This document shows positions 16,100 to 24,216 of a stretch of 64,000 nt of DNA, one piece after another. A program made the position numbers and the translations under genes. The stretch covers positions 30,612 to 94,611 of the forward strand of contig CAWJJO010000009.1 of the NCBI GenBank assembly GCA_963843285.1, given 5' to 3'. Source of the stretch: CAZDDB01 sp963843285 (GTDB lineage Bacteria > Acidobacteriota > HRBIN11 > JAKEFK01). The notes beneath the pieces are model-generated. The model saw nothing but the letters and a program-made list of their open reading frames with translations. It was not told the origin of the DNA and searched no databases. The stretch's first letter is position 1; each line of letters begins with the position of its first letter.

Positions 16100-16447
16100 A
16101 TGCAGACAGACACAACGACCCTTGTTTTCCGTGCGCTTGCGGATCCAACGCGACGCATGATTCTGGAGAAGATCGCAGTCCAGCCGATCCACGTTGCAAA
16201 GTTGACACAGCAGTTCCCGATCAGTCGTCCGGCGATTTCCAAACACCTGGGGGTATTGAAAGATGCGGGGCTCGTGAGTTATACAGAGATCGGGAAGAAA
16301 CGGATGTACCGCATGGAACCGGACCGGCTGAGTCTGGCCGACCGGTGGCTCGAACATTATCGCCACTTCTGGCAAGAGAGCCTGCGGAATTTGAAAGTAC
16401 ATGTAGAATCGAGCCATCCGTCCGGGAAAAAGCGGCTGCGAAAATGA
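16100..16447 (+). CDS. ArsR-family winged-helix regulator
   Basis: A 115-residue ArsR/SmtB-type winged-helix repressor: FRALADPTRRMILEKI, VAKLTQQFPISRPAISKHLGVL (recognition helix) and LVSYTEIGKKRMYRM (wing). No CVC-type metal-binding cysteines are present, so it belongs to the metal-independent subgroup commonly encoded just before an SRPBCC protein. Start is the ATG at 16100 after GAGGG; an ATG at 16073 falls inside the operator. Its stop overlaps the next gene's ATG (ATGA at 16444-16447), so the two are translationally coupled. The 24-bp palindrome immediately upstream is the likely operator. Confidence 0.88.
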   Translation: MQTDTTTLVFRALADPTRRMILEKIAVQPIHVAKLTQQFPISRPAISKHLGVLKDAGLVSYTEIGKKRMYRMEPDRLSLADRWLEHYRHFWQESLRNLKVHVESSHPSGKKRLRK

Positions 16448-17562
16448 AAGAGAAACTTGTAGACATTGAGATCTTGATCCGGCAATCTCCGGAAGTCATC
16501 TTTCACTCCTTAACGGATCCTGATGTAGTCAAACTCTGGTGGCGTTCGCCTGATTTTTATCACGTATCCGAATTTCATCTGGATCCAATGCAGGGAGGCG
16601 AATGGCACATGCATGCTGTGGGTTACGATCAAAAATCATTTCAGGTGAAAGGGACCGTGCTGGAGTATGAACGGCCGCGCGCTCTTTCGTTTACATGGAA
16701 CGCAACCTTCCATGCGATGGCAACTACAACCGTGCGGATCACACTCTCTCCGGTTCCGGAAGGCACTCTCTTGCGTCTCGTTCACTCCGGATTTCAGGGG
16801 GACACCGTCGGGTATGATCCCCACGTTTACGGATGGCCTCACGTTCTTCGATGGCTTGAACGCTACTTCAAGGAGAAGACAGTTCACCACACATGGAGAG
16901 AGATTGCCCGAATGATCGATCACGCTCTACTCAATCCCACTCTAACAATCGATCAACTGGAGCAAGGAATTCAGATCGCGCTCAAATATGAAGTGGCGAG
17001 TGTTTGCATCCTGCCCTTTTACTTAAAACGTTGCGCAGTCATGCTGAAAGGAAGCAATGTCAAGGCAAGCACGACGATCGGATTCCCTCACGGCGCGCAC
17101 AGCACAGCGGCCAAGCTTGCAGAGACCGTACAGGCTCTGGATGACGGTGGGGAGGAACTCGACTGCGTAGTAAACATCAATCAGGTACTCAGCGGCAACT
17201 GGGATTATGTGCGAGCCGATATCAAAGCTGTGATCGATGTGACACACGCTCGCGGGCAAAGAGTGAAAGTTATTTTTGAGAACTGTTATTTGAATGACGA
17301 TCAAAAAATCCGGCTCTGTGAGATTTGCGGCGAGCTAAACGCGGATTGGGTAAAGACATCCACCGGCTTCGGAACCGGCGGAGCCACACTGGAAGATGCA
17401 AAGCTCATGCGTGCACACTCACCTTCCCATGTGCAAGTAAAAGCAGCAGGTGGAATCAAGGATCTGGATGCCCTGCTCGCATTTCGCGCACTCGGAGTCA
17501 CGCGAATCGGATGTTCACGCACAACGGAGATCCTGGAAGACTGCAAGCGAAGACTGGGTTGA
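16444..17562 (+). CDS. deoC: SRPBCC (AHSA1-like) domain fused to deoxyribose-phosphate aldolase
   Basis: A 372-residue fusion. Residues 1-145 are an SRPBCC/AHSA1-like domain (DIEILIRQSPEVIFHSLTD, GGEWHMHAVG, GWPHVLRWLERYF), the usual partner of an ArsR regulator. Residues about 148-372 are a complete DeoC: MIDHALLNPTLT, ASTTIGFPHGAH, Asp240 in EELDCVVNI, Schiff-base Lys304 in VKTSTGFGTGGAT and proton-relay Lys333 in VKAAGGI. DeoC splits 2-deoxyribose-5-phosphate into acetaldehyde and glyceraldehyde-3-phosphate. The join (KEKTVHHTWREIARMIDH) is in frame with no stop or ribosome site between domains. A deletion that fused two former genes is the simplest origin; I do not know this architecture from other genomes. 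Its ATG overlaps the arsR stop. Confidence 0.88.
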   Translation: MKEKLVDIEILIRQSPEVIFHSLTDPDVVKLWWRSPDFYHVSEFHLDPMQGGEWHMHAVGYDQKSFQVKGTVLEYERPRALSFTWNATFHAMATTTVRITLSPVPEGTLLRLVHSGFQGDTVGYDPHVYGWPHVLRWLERYFKEKTVHHTWREIARMIDHALLNPTLTIDQLEQGIQIALKYEVASVCILPFYLKRCAVMLKGSNVKASTTIGFPHGAHSTAAKLAETVQALDDGGEELDCVVNINQVLSGNWDYVRADIKAVIDVTHARGQRVKVIFENCYLNDDQKIRLCEICGELNADWVKTSTGFGTGGATLEDAKLMRAHSPSHVQVKAAGGIKDLDALLAFRALGVTRIGCSRTTEILEDCKRRLG

Positions 17563-17598
17563 GCCGCGCCAATCTGCAGTCAGAGCCGAATGGATCGA

Positions 17599-18462
17599 TC
17601 AACTCCAACTTACTTCGGACGCCCATTGTTGAAACGATGTAGGCGGGATGCCATAAGCTTTGGCGTTGCCTGCAATGTCCGCGTTGTAGCCCACCCGATC
17701 GAACCATTCCAGCATCAGCGCGTAGTCTTCGCTGAATTTTCGGACCTCTTCAATCGGAGCGCGTACAAAACCAACCTTCTTGCCCGTGGCCCGGCTGAGA
17801 ATTTGAGCTGCTTCCGGCATCGTCTTTTCATCCCCGGCGATATCGATTGCGCGGCCGTTCCATTGTTCGTGTTTTTCAAAAGCAAGGGCGCCGTACTTTC
17901 CGATATCTTTGACGGCAATCATCTGCAATTTTGTTTCCGGCTTGATTGCCATCGCCAGATTGCCCTGATCGATGCCTGGTTTGAACCAGGGAGACAACAA
18001 GTTTTCCATGAAAAATACCGGTCTGAAAATCGCATACGATGAGAAACCAAGACTGCGTATTGTTTCTTCAACTCGCCATTTGTTATCGAAATGAGGTATG
18101 CCCGTCTTCCGGTGCGCTGAAGCAACAGAACCATATACGAAATGCTCTACTCCCGCTTTTTTGGCAAGATTGGCGAAATGTTTTCCCTGCTCTTCTTCCT
18201 TTTCTACACCAGCTTCCCACGTATTTTGAACTGAAAAGGCGCCCCATACACCGGCCAGGGCTTTTTCAAGGGAAGCGGAATTGTCCAAATCTCCCGCTAC
18301 GACTTCTGCATTTAGTTTCGACAAGGCAGCCGCCTTAGGGCTGTCCGGTTTTCGTGTTAACGCGCGAATCCGATAACCGTGGGACAATAGCTCATGCGCG
18401 ATGGCGCCGCCCTGTTGCCCTGTGGCTCCCGTAATCAAAATGATGTCCTTATTCTTATCCAT
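17599..18462 (-). CDS. NmrA-family NAD(P)-binding protein
   Basis: A 287-residue atypical short-chain dehydrogenase/reductase of the NmrA/HSCARG group. It has the Rossmann loop ITGATGQQGG near residue 12, the arginine typical of NADP preference (ALTRKP), GDLDNSASL, and HFVYGSVASAHRKTGIPHFDNKW. Some members act as redox sensors that bind NADP without catalysis; others are reductases (e.g. azoreductase- or quinone reductase-like). The ATG at 18462 has AGGAGG seven bases upstream and is preferred over 18483. Its 3' end converges on the SRPBCC-DeoC gene. Confidence 0.87.
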   Translation of the reverse strand: MDKNKDIILITGATGQQGGAIAHELLSHGYRIRALTRKPDSPKAAALSKLNAEVVAGDLDNSASLEKALAGVWGAFSVQNTWEAGVEKEEEQGKHFANLAKKAGVEHFVYGSVASAHRKTGIPHFDNKWRVEETIRSLGFSSYAIFRPVFFMENLLSPWFKPGIDQGNLAMAIKPETKLQMIAVKDIGKYGALAFEKHEQWNGRAIDIAGDEKTMPEAAQILSRATGKKVGFVRAPIEEVRKFSEDYALMLEWFDRVGYNADIAGNAKAYGIPPTSFQQWASEVSWS

Positions 18463-18571
18463 TGAAATTCCTCCTACTTGCATGCATAAATGTAGGAATT
18501 TCCGATTCTATTTTCAATCCTCCCGAAGGTTCCTTTGCGCGTGCAAGACACGTCTGGTCCTGTTCAGCTCT

Positions 18572-19045
18572 TCAAGGTTCTTTCGGCAGTGCGATGGAGG
18601 CCTGGCCAAACACGTATTTCCATCCGTCCTTGGTACGCACATACGTGTCACTAAACCACAACTTCCGATCGAATGAACCACGCTCTTTGGTACTGCCCTT
18701 CACCCACAGCTTTGCCGTTACGACTGCCGTGTCGCCCCACACACGCACTTTCTGCGAGTTGTCCACTTCGACCTGCTGCTCCCACGTGATCGTAGCCTCG
18801 CGAGCTTCTCTGATTAGATCCGGTTTCGTATACACGGTGCCATTTCCCAGAACCAGCACAAAATCGTCGGCCAGAATTCGGTCCATCGTCTCCGCGTCGT
18901 TGCGCGCAACGGCTGCCTGGTATTCAGTGTCCAGCGCTGCGACTGCCTTTTCATCGTCCCCTGAAGCGCCGAATCCGGCAGGCGCCGACGCGAGCAGTGC
19001 TCCTCCTGTAAGAGCCAGCATCAAAATAAAAGTTAGAGTTTGCAT
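18572..19045 (-). CDS. Secreted NTF2-like (DUF4440) protein
   Basis: A 157-residue protein with a signal peptide (about 1-27, ending GFGAS) and a cone-shaped NTF2-like fold of the DUF4440/SnoaL type: VAALDTEYQAAVARNDAETMDRILADDFV, then VRVWGDTAVVTAKLWVKGS and RTKDGWKYVFGQAS. Members are ligand-binding proteins or small isomerases; the function here is unknown. It is divergent from the MocR regulator gene; the direct repeats at 19108-19142 lie between them, so MocR control is possible. Confidence 0.82.
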   Translation of the reverse strand: MQTLTFILMLALTGGALLASAPAGFGASGDDEKAVAALDTEYQAAVARNDAETMDRILADDFVLVLGNGTVYTKPDLIREAREATITWEQQVEVDNSQKVRVWGDTAVVTAKLWVKGSTKERGSFDRKLWFSDTYVRTKDGWKYVFGQASIALPKEP

Positions 19046-19107
19046 GATTGTTTCTCCTGAGTATTTGTTTGATTCCGAAAATGTATCATCTTGAATGGCT
19101 CCAACAA

Positions 19108-19142
19108 AGTACCACTATTAGAAATTTCTATAGTACCATTAT
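19108..19142. promoter_or_regulatory. Direct repeats, candidate MocR binding site
   Basis: AGTACCACTAT (19108-19118) and AGTACCATTAT (19132-19142) are direct repeats with starts 24 bp apart. Between them is the perfect 12-base palindrome TAGAAATTTCTA. The site ends just before the MocR-family start codon at 19149. MocR/PdxR regulators bind direct repeats in the gap before their own gene. Confidence 0.5.
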
Positions 19143-19148
19143 AGACTG

Positions 19149-20651
19149 ATGAAGCTGCCTCATAGCCTCCCCGATGTCATGATTTCATCCGGAGTACTGG
19201 ATCATCGCTCGAACATTCCTCTGTACCGGCAGCTTTACAAGGAAATTCGCCAGATGATTTTGAGCGGACTGCTGCCGTCTTCCACTCGCCTGCCTTCCAC
19301 CAGAATCCTTGCGAAACAATTGCGCGTTTCACGGAACACGATTTTAGGGGCGTTCGAACAATTGTTTGCCGAAGGATATGTACAGGGAAATGTCGGATCC
19401 GGAACTTACGTAAGCCGCGAACTTCCCGACGATCTGTTGGCCGTGAAACGCAAATCATTCCTAAAGAAGTCATTGTCGAAAACGTCTCACGGAATCATCT
19501 CTGCGCGCGCCATGAATCTGCAGGCGGTGCTGGATCCCAATCCGCCGCTCACAAGCTCGCATGTATTTCGGACGGGGCTTCCGGCAATGGATGCATTTCC
19601 ATTTCCCGAATGGTCTCGAATCCTGGGGCGCTGTTGCCGCAAATTGCCGCGCACAATGTTTGGCTACGGAGTTCCGGGTGGATATCCACCGCTTTGCGAA
19701 TCGATTGTTACTTATCTTCGCCAAACCCGAGGCGTCAGTGTGGAAACGGATCAGGTCCTCATCGTTTCAGGTTCGCAGCAGGCGCTCGATCTCGCAAGCC
19801 GTGTCCTGATCGATCCCGGGGAGGCGGCCTGGGTGGAAGAGCCGGGATATCGCGGAGTGCGCGCAGCGTTGCTGAATGCCGGCGCTAGAATTGTTCCCGT
19901 TCCTGTAGACCAGGAAGGACTCAGCGTTCGGGAAGGAATCGCGAAGGATCCGGCTGCGCGTCTGGTCCATGTTTCCCCTTCCTGCCAGTATCCGCTTGGA
20001 GTGACCATGACACTTGCGCGCAGACTCACGCTTCTGGATTGGGCGAATCATGCGGATGCGTGGATCCTGGAAGATGATTACGACAGCGAATTTCGTTACG
20101 GCGGACGCCCGCTTGCCTCACTGAAGAGTCTCGATACACAGGATCGTGTTCTCTATTTTGGGACGTTCAGCAAGGTGTTGTTTCCAGCGCTTCGCATCGG
20201 GTATCTGATTGTGCCAAGGCGGCTCACTTCAACTTTCTGGGGAGCGCGAACGTGGATGGATCTTCATCCGCCAATTCTGGAGCAAGCTGCGTTGGATGAA
20301 TTCATTCGAGAAGGCCATTTCGCCAGGCATGTCCGCCGCATGCGCGCACTCTACTGGCGCCGCCAGGAGTTACTTGTGTCGCAGGCATCCCGGAGTTTGA
20401 AGCAGATTCTGGAAGTCAAAGCAGCCGGGGGTGGAATGCAATTGATCGGCTGGCTTCCGGAAGGCATCGATGACGGGAAAGCTATGCAACTGGCTGCGAA
20501 AGCGGGCATCGAAACGCTCTCTCTTTCTTCTCACTACTCGCAAAAGCCCAGGCGCGGCGGTCTCGTTCTTGGCTACGCGGCGGCATCACCGGCTGAAATC
20601 AAAGATGGCGTTCGCAAGCTAGCTTCCGCATTGAATCCGTTAGTTCGGTGA
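19149..20651 (+). CDS. MocR/PdxR-family regulator (GntR HTH plus aminotransferase fold)
   Basis: A 500-residue chimeric regulator. Residues about 20-90 are a GntR winged helix (PLYRQLYKEIRQMILSG, LPSTRILAKQLRVSRNTI, GYVQGNVGSGTYVS). Residues about 130-495 are a class-I aminotransferase fold with VSGSQQALDLASRVL, EDDYDSEFRYGGRP and the PLP-binding lysine in FGTFSKVLFPALRIGY. Such proteins use PLP or a PLP adduct as effector; PdxR controls PLP synthesis while others control taurine or GABA use. No pdxST genes are adjacent. The genes most likely controlled are the NTF2-like gene upstream and the AtoE-type transporter 49 bases downstream. Confidence 0.92.
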   Translation: MKLPHSLPDVMISSGVLDHRSNIPLYRQLYKEIRQMILSGLLPSSTRLPSTRILAKQLRVSRNTILGAFEQLFAEGYVQGNVGSGTYVSRELPDDLLAVKRKSFLKKSLSKTSHGIISARAMNLQAVLDPNPPLTSSHVFRTGLPAMDAFPFPEWSRILGRCCRKLPRTMFGYGVPGGYPPLCESIVTYLRQTRGVSVETDQVLIVSGSQQALDLASRVLIDPGEAAWVEEPGYRGVRAALLNAGARIVPVPVDQEGLSVREGIAKDPAARLVHVSPSCQYPLGVTMTLARRLTLLDWANHADAWILEDDYDSEFRYGGRPLASLKSLDTQDRVLYFGTFSKVLFPALRIGYLIVPRRLTSTFWGARTWMDLHPPILEQAALDEFIREGHFARHVRRMRALYWRRQELLVSQASRSLKQILEVKAAGGGMQLIGWLPEGIDDGKAMQLAAKAGIETLSLSSHYSQKPRRGGLVLGYAAASPAEIKDGVRKLASALNPLVR

Positions 20652-20699
20652 AGCTCCTAGCGCCTTTGTTTCCCCATCACTTTGTGATGAGATAAAACT

Positions 20700-22076
20700 A
20701 TGGCATCCACCCCGGTTCGTGAAACGCCTCTAATCCACTTTTCGCAGCTGATCGGAAAGCTGGTTCCAGATGCGATCACCGCATCGATCCTCATGCTGCT
20801 GATTCTCTTTGCTGCGGCACTCGCAATCGGAAACACACTAACCTCGACAATGGATGCCTATTACAAAGGACTCTGGATGTTGCTTCCATTTACGATGCAA
20901 ATGGCGCTGATCATCGTTCTAAGCTCAATCTTAAGCTCGACTCCTCTGTTCAAGAAAATCGTGATTACGCTTTCCAGAATTCCTAAAACAGCGCCACAGG
21001 TGGTCGTTGTTTCACTCCTGTTGACCTCATTGCTTGCATATCTGAACTGGGGCCTCAGCATTGCGCTGGCACCGTTAACAGCAATCTATTTCGCCCGGGA
21101 AGCGGAACAAAAAGGAATTAAAATCGATTTCCCATTCTTTCTCGCGGCAACGCACGCCTCGGGATCGATATGGCAGTACGGTCTTTCCTCCAGCGCGCCG
21201 TTATTGATGGCCACTCCCGGGCATTTCCTGCAGGCCACTACCGGTGTGATGTCTCTTAGCTCTACGATCTGGTCACAGGCTTCTATCGCGATGGTGATCG
21301 CGTTTCCAATTCTTCTGATTGTAGCCACATTCTTGTTCATGCCTCGCAATCCACAACCTGTATCCAGCTTTCCTGACGCAGACAAGCTGGCAGGACCGGT
21401 CGAATCCGAGGCAGTCATAGCCGGTAAGGTTCAAAGGGCAGCGCCGGCCAACTTTTCTGAACGGCTCGAACAGAATTCTTTCCTAAACGGCATTCTTTGC
21501 CTTGTCCTGGCCGCGTGGCTTTACTATCACTTTCTGGTGAAGAGGTCGAGTCTCGATCTCAACTCGTTGAACACAACATTTCTTTTTCTTTGTTTCCTCC
21601 TTCACAAAAATATTTACAACTTCACAAAGGCTCTTCGATCAAGTGTTCTCGCCTGCGGACCGGTACTTGTGATCTACCATTTATATGCGGGAGTAGCTGG
21701 TCTTTTGCAGTACACAACCATGGGAGGATTCCTCTCAAATCTGGTGTCGTCCGTTTCGACCCCGCACACCTTCCCTTTGCTTGCCGCCATCACCGGCACG
21801 GCAGTCGCTATGTTTGTCCCTTCGAGCGGAGGGCAGTGGGTGATTCAGGGCTATGTAACTTCTGTAGCGGCCCAATCAGTTGGACTCACAGCTCAGCGCG
21901 GATTGCTCGCGCTTGGAGTCGGAGATCAGATGGGCAATCTGGTAGCTCCCTTCTGGTATGTGGTCATTGCAGGAGTAGCGCGAATTGAATTTCGGAAATT
22001 CCTGGGATACGGATTGATCTTCGGACCGCTCTGGTTCCTGCTAGGGGTTCTAATTTTTACTTTCCTGCGATGCTAG
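20700..22076 (+). CDS. AtoE-type short-chain fatty acid transporter
   Basis: A 458-residue inner-membrane protein with about 11 hydrophobic segments, matching the short-chain fatty acid transporter family (AtoE). Typical stretches are LNWGLSIALAPLTAI, SSSAPLLMATPGHF and MFVPSSGGQWVIQGY, followed by GVGDQMGNLVAPFWYV. AtoE carries acetoacetate or butyrate-like acids. It directly follows the MocR regulator on the same strand and may be in its regulon. No acetoacetate-CoA transferase genes are nearby. The final 27 bases overlap the opposite-strand truncated kinase and lie beside a palindromic repeat. Confidence 0.88.
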   Translation: MASTPVRETPLIHFSQLIGKLVPDAITASILMLLILFAAALAIGNTLTSTMDAYYKGLWMLLPFTMQMALIIVLSSILSSTPLFKKIVITLSRIPKTAPQVVVVSLLLTSLLAYLNWGLSIALAPLTAIYFAREAEQKGIKIDFPFFLAATHASGSIWQYGLSSSAPLLMATPGHFLQATTGVMSLSSTIWSQASIAMVIAFPILLIVATFLFMPRNPQPVSSFPDADKLAGPVESEAVIAGKVQRAAPANFSERLEQNSFLNGILCLVLAAWLYYHFLVKRSSLDLNSLNTTFLFLCFLLHKNIYNFTKALRSSVLACGPVLVIYHLYAGVAGLLQYTTMGGFLSNLVSSVSTPHTFPLLAAITGTAVAMFVPSSGGQWVIQGYVTSVAAQSVGLTAQRGLLALGVGDQMGNLVAPFWYVVIAGVARIEFRKFLGYGLIFGPLWFLLGVLIFTFLRC

Positions 22077-22820
22077 CGCGGGCTCTTGAGACTCGAGCTC
22101 GGCCCGCGGGACGTGGGGCGCATGCATCGTTTCAACGTAGGAACTCCTGGAAAATGGACGTTTCCCCAAAAGCATTTCGTAAAGGACTGCGCCAAGAGAG
22201 AAGATATCGGAGCGATGATCCAATCCCTGTCCACGTACCTGTTCCGGAGACATGTAGGCAACAGTTCCAACAACTACCTCGGGATCCGTCGGACGAGTTG
22301 CCGTTGGCGCTTCCGTAATTTGACTGGCGGGTAATTCCGGCTGAGTCAACTTTGCCAGGCCGAAATCGAGGATCTTGATATGAGCATCGCGGGTGAGAAA
22401 TAAATTTTCCGGTTTGATATCCCGATGCACGATTCCCTTTTCATGCGCAGCGGCCAATCCATTCGCGATCTGCGAAGCATACTCTACCGATTTTCGTGGA
22501 GAGATCGCGCCGGAGGAAAGCTTGTTTCGAAGTGTCTCGCCTTCCAGGAGCTCAGAAACAAGATAGGGGAATCCATCCTCGGTCCCCACATCATGAATCG
22601 AAAGAATGTTCGGATGGTTCAACGCGCTTGCAGCGCGCGCCTCAATCTGAAAACGACGAAGACGGCTTTCGTCGCGCGCGAATTCTGGCGGTAGCACTTT
22701 TACGGCAACTTCGCGGCCAAGGCGAGTGTCCTTTGCCCGGTATACTTCTCCCATCCCTCCTGCTCCCAACATAGCGACAATCTCATACGGACCGAGACGG
22801 GCGCCCGAAGCAAGACGCAT
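22050..22820 (-). CDS. Ser/Thr protein kinase, 3'-truncated
   Basis: The first 225 residues are a Hanks-type kinase domain: glycine loop MLGAGGMGEVYRA, VAVKVLPPE with the ATP lysine, HRDIKPENLF with the catalytic Asp, DFGLAK, and SPEQVRG. The domain stops after subdomain IX-X (FSLGAVLYEMLLGKRPF..VETM). The last 24 residues (HAPHVPRAELESQEPAL..) are translated from a palindromic repeat and from the antisense of the transporter gene. Family relatives continue for several hundred residues with a membrane segment and TPR or WD40-like sensor. The downstream part is lost, so activity is doubtful although catalytic residues are intact. Confidence 0.8.
   Translation of the reverse strand: MRLASGARLGPYEIVAMLGAGGMGEVYRAKDTRLGREVAVKVLPPEFARDESRLRRFQIEARAASALNHPNILSIHDVGTEDGFPYLVSELLEGETLRNKLSSGAISPRKSVEYASQIANGLAAAHEKGIVHRDIKPENLFLTRDAHIKILDFGLAKLTQPELPASQITEAPTATRPTDPEVVVGTVAYMSPEQVRGQGLDHRSDIFSLGAVLYEMLLGKRPFSRSSYVETMHAPHVPRAELESQEPALASQESKN
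22076..22121. repeat. GC-rich palindromic repeat at a gene breakpoint
   Basis: GCGCGGGCTCTTGAG and CTCGAGCTCGGCCCGCGGGA match almost exactly the core of the element at 34742-34773 (GGGCTCTTGAGCCCGAGCTC then GGCCCGCGGGACG). The copy sits exactly where kinase homology ends and transporter sequence begins. Confidence 0.65.
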
Positions 22821-22858
22821 GCGGTTAGTGTACCATGGCGGATCGCTGTTCTATGGTA

Positions 22859-24157
22859 TTAGAAAGGAGTGACGGCGATGTGGCCTACGCAATTTCGCCA
22901 GGCATTGTAGCCGGCGTGTCTCAGAACTGCCGCAGCACGATCCACATACCCTCTGGCATCCAATTGATCCCCGATTGCTGCGATGCCCTGCTCCAGTTGC
23001 GCCGGCGTAAGTCCATCCGCAACGCCGCCAAGGTAACCATCCTCTTTTCGAGGACAGATTCCGTATTCTGATTGGAGCTCATCCATGGTTTTGTCAAAAT
23101 CACGCACGAAACCGGAATCGCAGCGGAGGACACTCAGGACTTCAGCCATTTTGCAAGTTTCATAATCATCATCGTGCATGGCAAACCAGGAGACAATTTG
23201 AAGTGTTCGGAGGTTCTCCACACTGAAAGCAAACTCCACGGGCGTCAACCGTTCTGATTCCTTCCGGTAAACTGTGTACCTCGAATTCGTAGATTTCGCC
23301 CAGTTGAGGCCGCACATAAAAAGTCCACCGGGCTTCAAGATCTCTGCGATCCAACGCAGCGCGTTTTTACGGTACGCAGAATCAAAGTACATCAGAACAT
23401 TAAAACAGCGAACCGCATCCAATTCCCGAACATCGACTTTTCCGATTCCTCCTTCTATGAAGGACAGATTCGGTCTTTCATAGGACTTCAAGGGGTGCTC
23501 GATCAGTTTTACCGGGCCGTCTTCGATCACTCTCAATTGGCCCGAGTTCTCGTCCGGATGCAGGTCAAGAAGTCGTTTCAGAAGAGCTCCAAAGCGCGCG
23601 CGGGTGGCATTCGGATCCCGAAAAAGCTCATCCCACAGGGTCAGGTCCATGCCGCTCGGCTGAAAGTATCGAATGGTTTGATCTTCGCGGAAACAACCGT
23701 AGTTGCCTTGCTCGTCGTACAACAAGTAACGGCCGAACGACGGATCAGCGCCGATGATGCGCCATTCCGGATGGAGCTCCGAAGTATCTACACTGGTTCG
23801 CGGAGGAAAACCGCAACCAAGATCTAATAACGTAGATCCCGGTCCGAGCGGGCGCCAGGGATTCTTCGCCAGATATTCATCGATTTTTTTGTGGCGTCCT
23901 TCGATGGTAATTGGCGGAATCAGTCCACCCCAGGCGCTTGGCAAAATACGGGAAGGGAGAAAACCCACAGACCAGCCCAGAAGGATGGAAAAGTCTTCCG
24001 CAGGAATGTTGGACTGATTCATGAAGCGAAAAATTCGTTCCACAAATGCATGCACCTCGGCGTTCTGATTCGGAAGGTCTTGCAGAAGGTCCAGCACTTC
24101 TACCGACAGCTTTCCCTCAAAGAATTCTTGATTCCATCGATCCAGCAGATTCGTCAT
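22859..24157 (-). CDS. SAM-methyltransferase-like protein
   Basis: A 432-residue soluble protein. The central part has the class-I methyltransferase landmarks: LLDLGCGFPP near residue 110 (motif I), EWRIIGADPSFGRY (motif II region), and VRCFNVLMYFD near 255 followed by WIAEILKPGGLFMCG, the usual motif IV/post-motif pattern. The N-terminal 100 residues and the C-terminal 110 residues are unfamiliar. Substrate is unknown. It is followed by the inositol-oxygenase-like gene upstream on the same strand (60 bases from that stop), so a two-gene unit is possible although a hairpin repeat lies between. Confidence 0.7.
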   Translation of the reverse strand: MTNLLDRWNQEFFEGKLSVEVLDLLQDLPNQNAEVHAFVERIFRFMNQSNIPAEDFSILLGWSVGFLPSRILPSAWGGLIPPITIEGRHKKIDEYLAKNPWRPLGPGSTLLDLGCGFPPRTSVDTSELHPEWRIIGADPSFGRYLLYDEQGNYGCFREDQTIRYFQPSGMDLTLWDELFRDPNATRARFGALLKRLLDLHPDENSGQLRVIEDGPVKLIEHPLKSYERPNLSFIEGGIGKVDVRELDAVRCFNVLMYFDSAYRKNALRWIAEILKPGGLFMCGLNWAKSTNSRYTVYRKESERLTPVEFAFSVENLRTLQIVSWFAMHDDDYETCKMAEVLSVLRCDSGFVRDFDKTMDELQSEYGICPRKEDGYLGGVADGLTPAQLEQGIAAIGDQLDARGYVDRAAAVLRHAGYNAWRNCVGHIAVTPF

Positions 24158-24193
24158 ATCCTTGGCTCGTAAATTTCCTGCACTAGATGGTGC

Positions 24194-24211
24194 GCGGGCA
24201 TCCCTGCCCGC
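24194..24211. repeat. Short GC-rich hairpin
   Basis: GCGGGCA-TCCC-TGCCCGC forms a perfect 7-bp stem with a 4-base loop in the gap between two minus-strand genes. It is one of the dispersed GGCGGGC-type hairpins and has no T-run to mark it as a terminator. Confidence 0.6.
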
Positions 24212-24216
24212 CTATT

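Noticed and set aside
16345..16443. Upstream in-frame extension of the SRPBCC-DeoC protein from an ATG at 16345
   Set aside because: It overlaps the ArsR gene in another frame and adds no SRPBCC homology; the ATG at 16444 overlaps the arsR stop and starts at the domain boundary.
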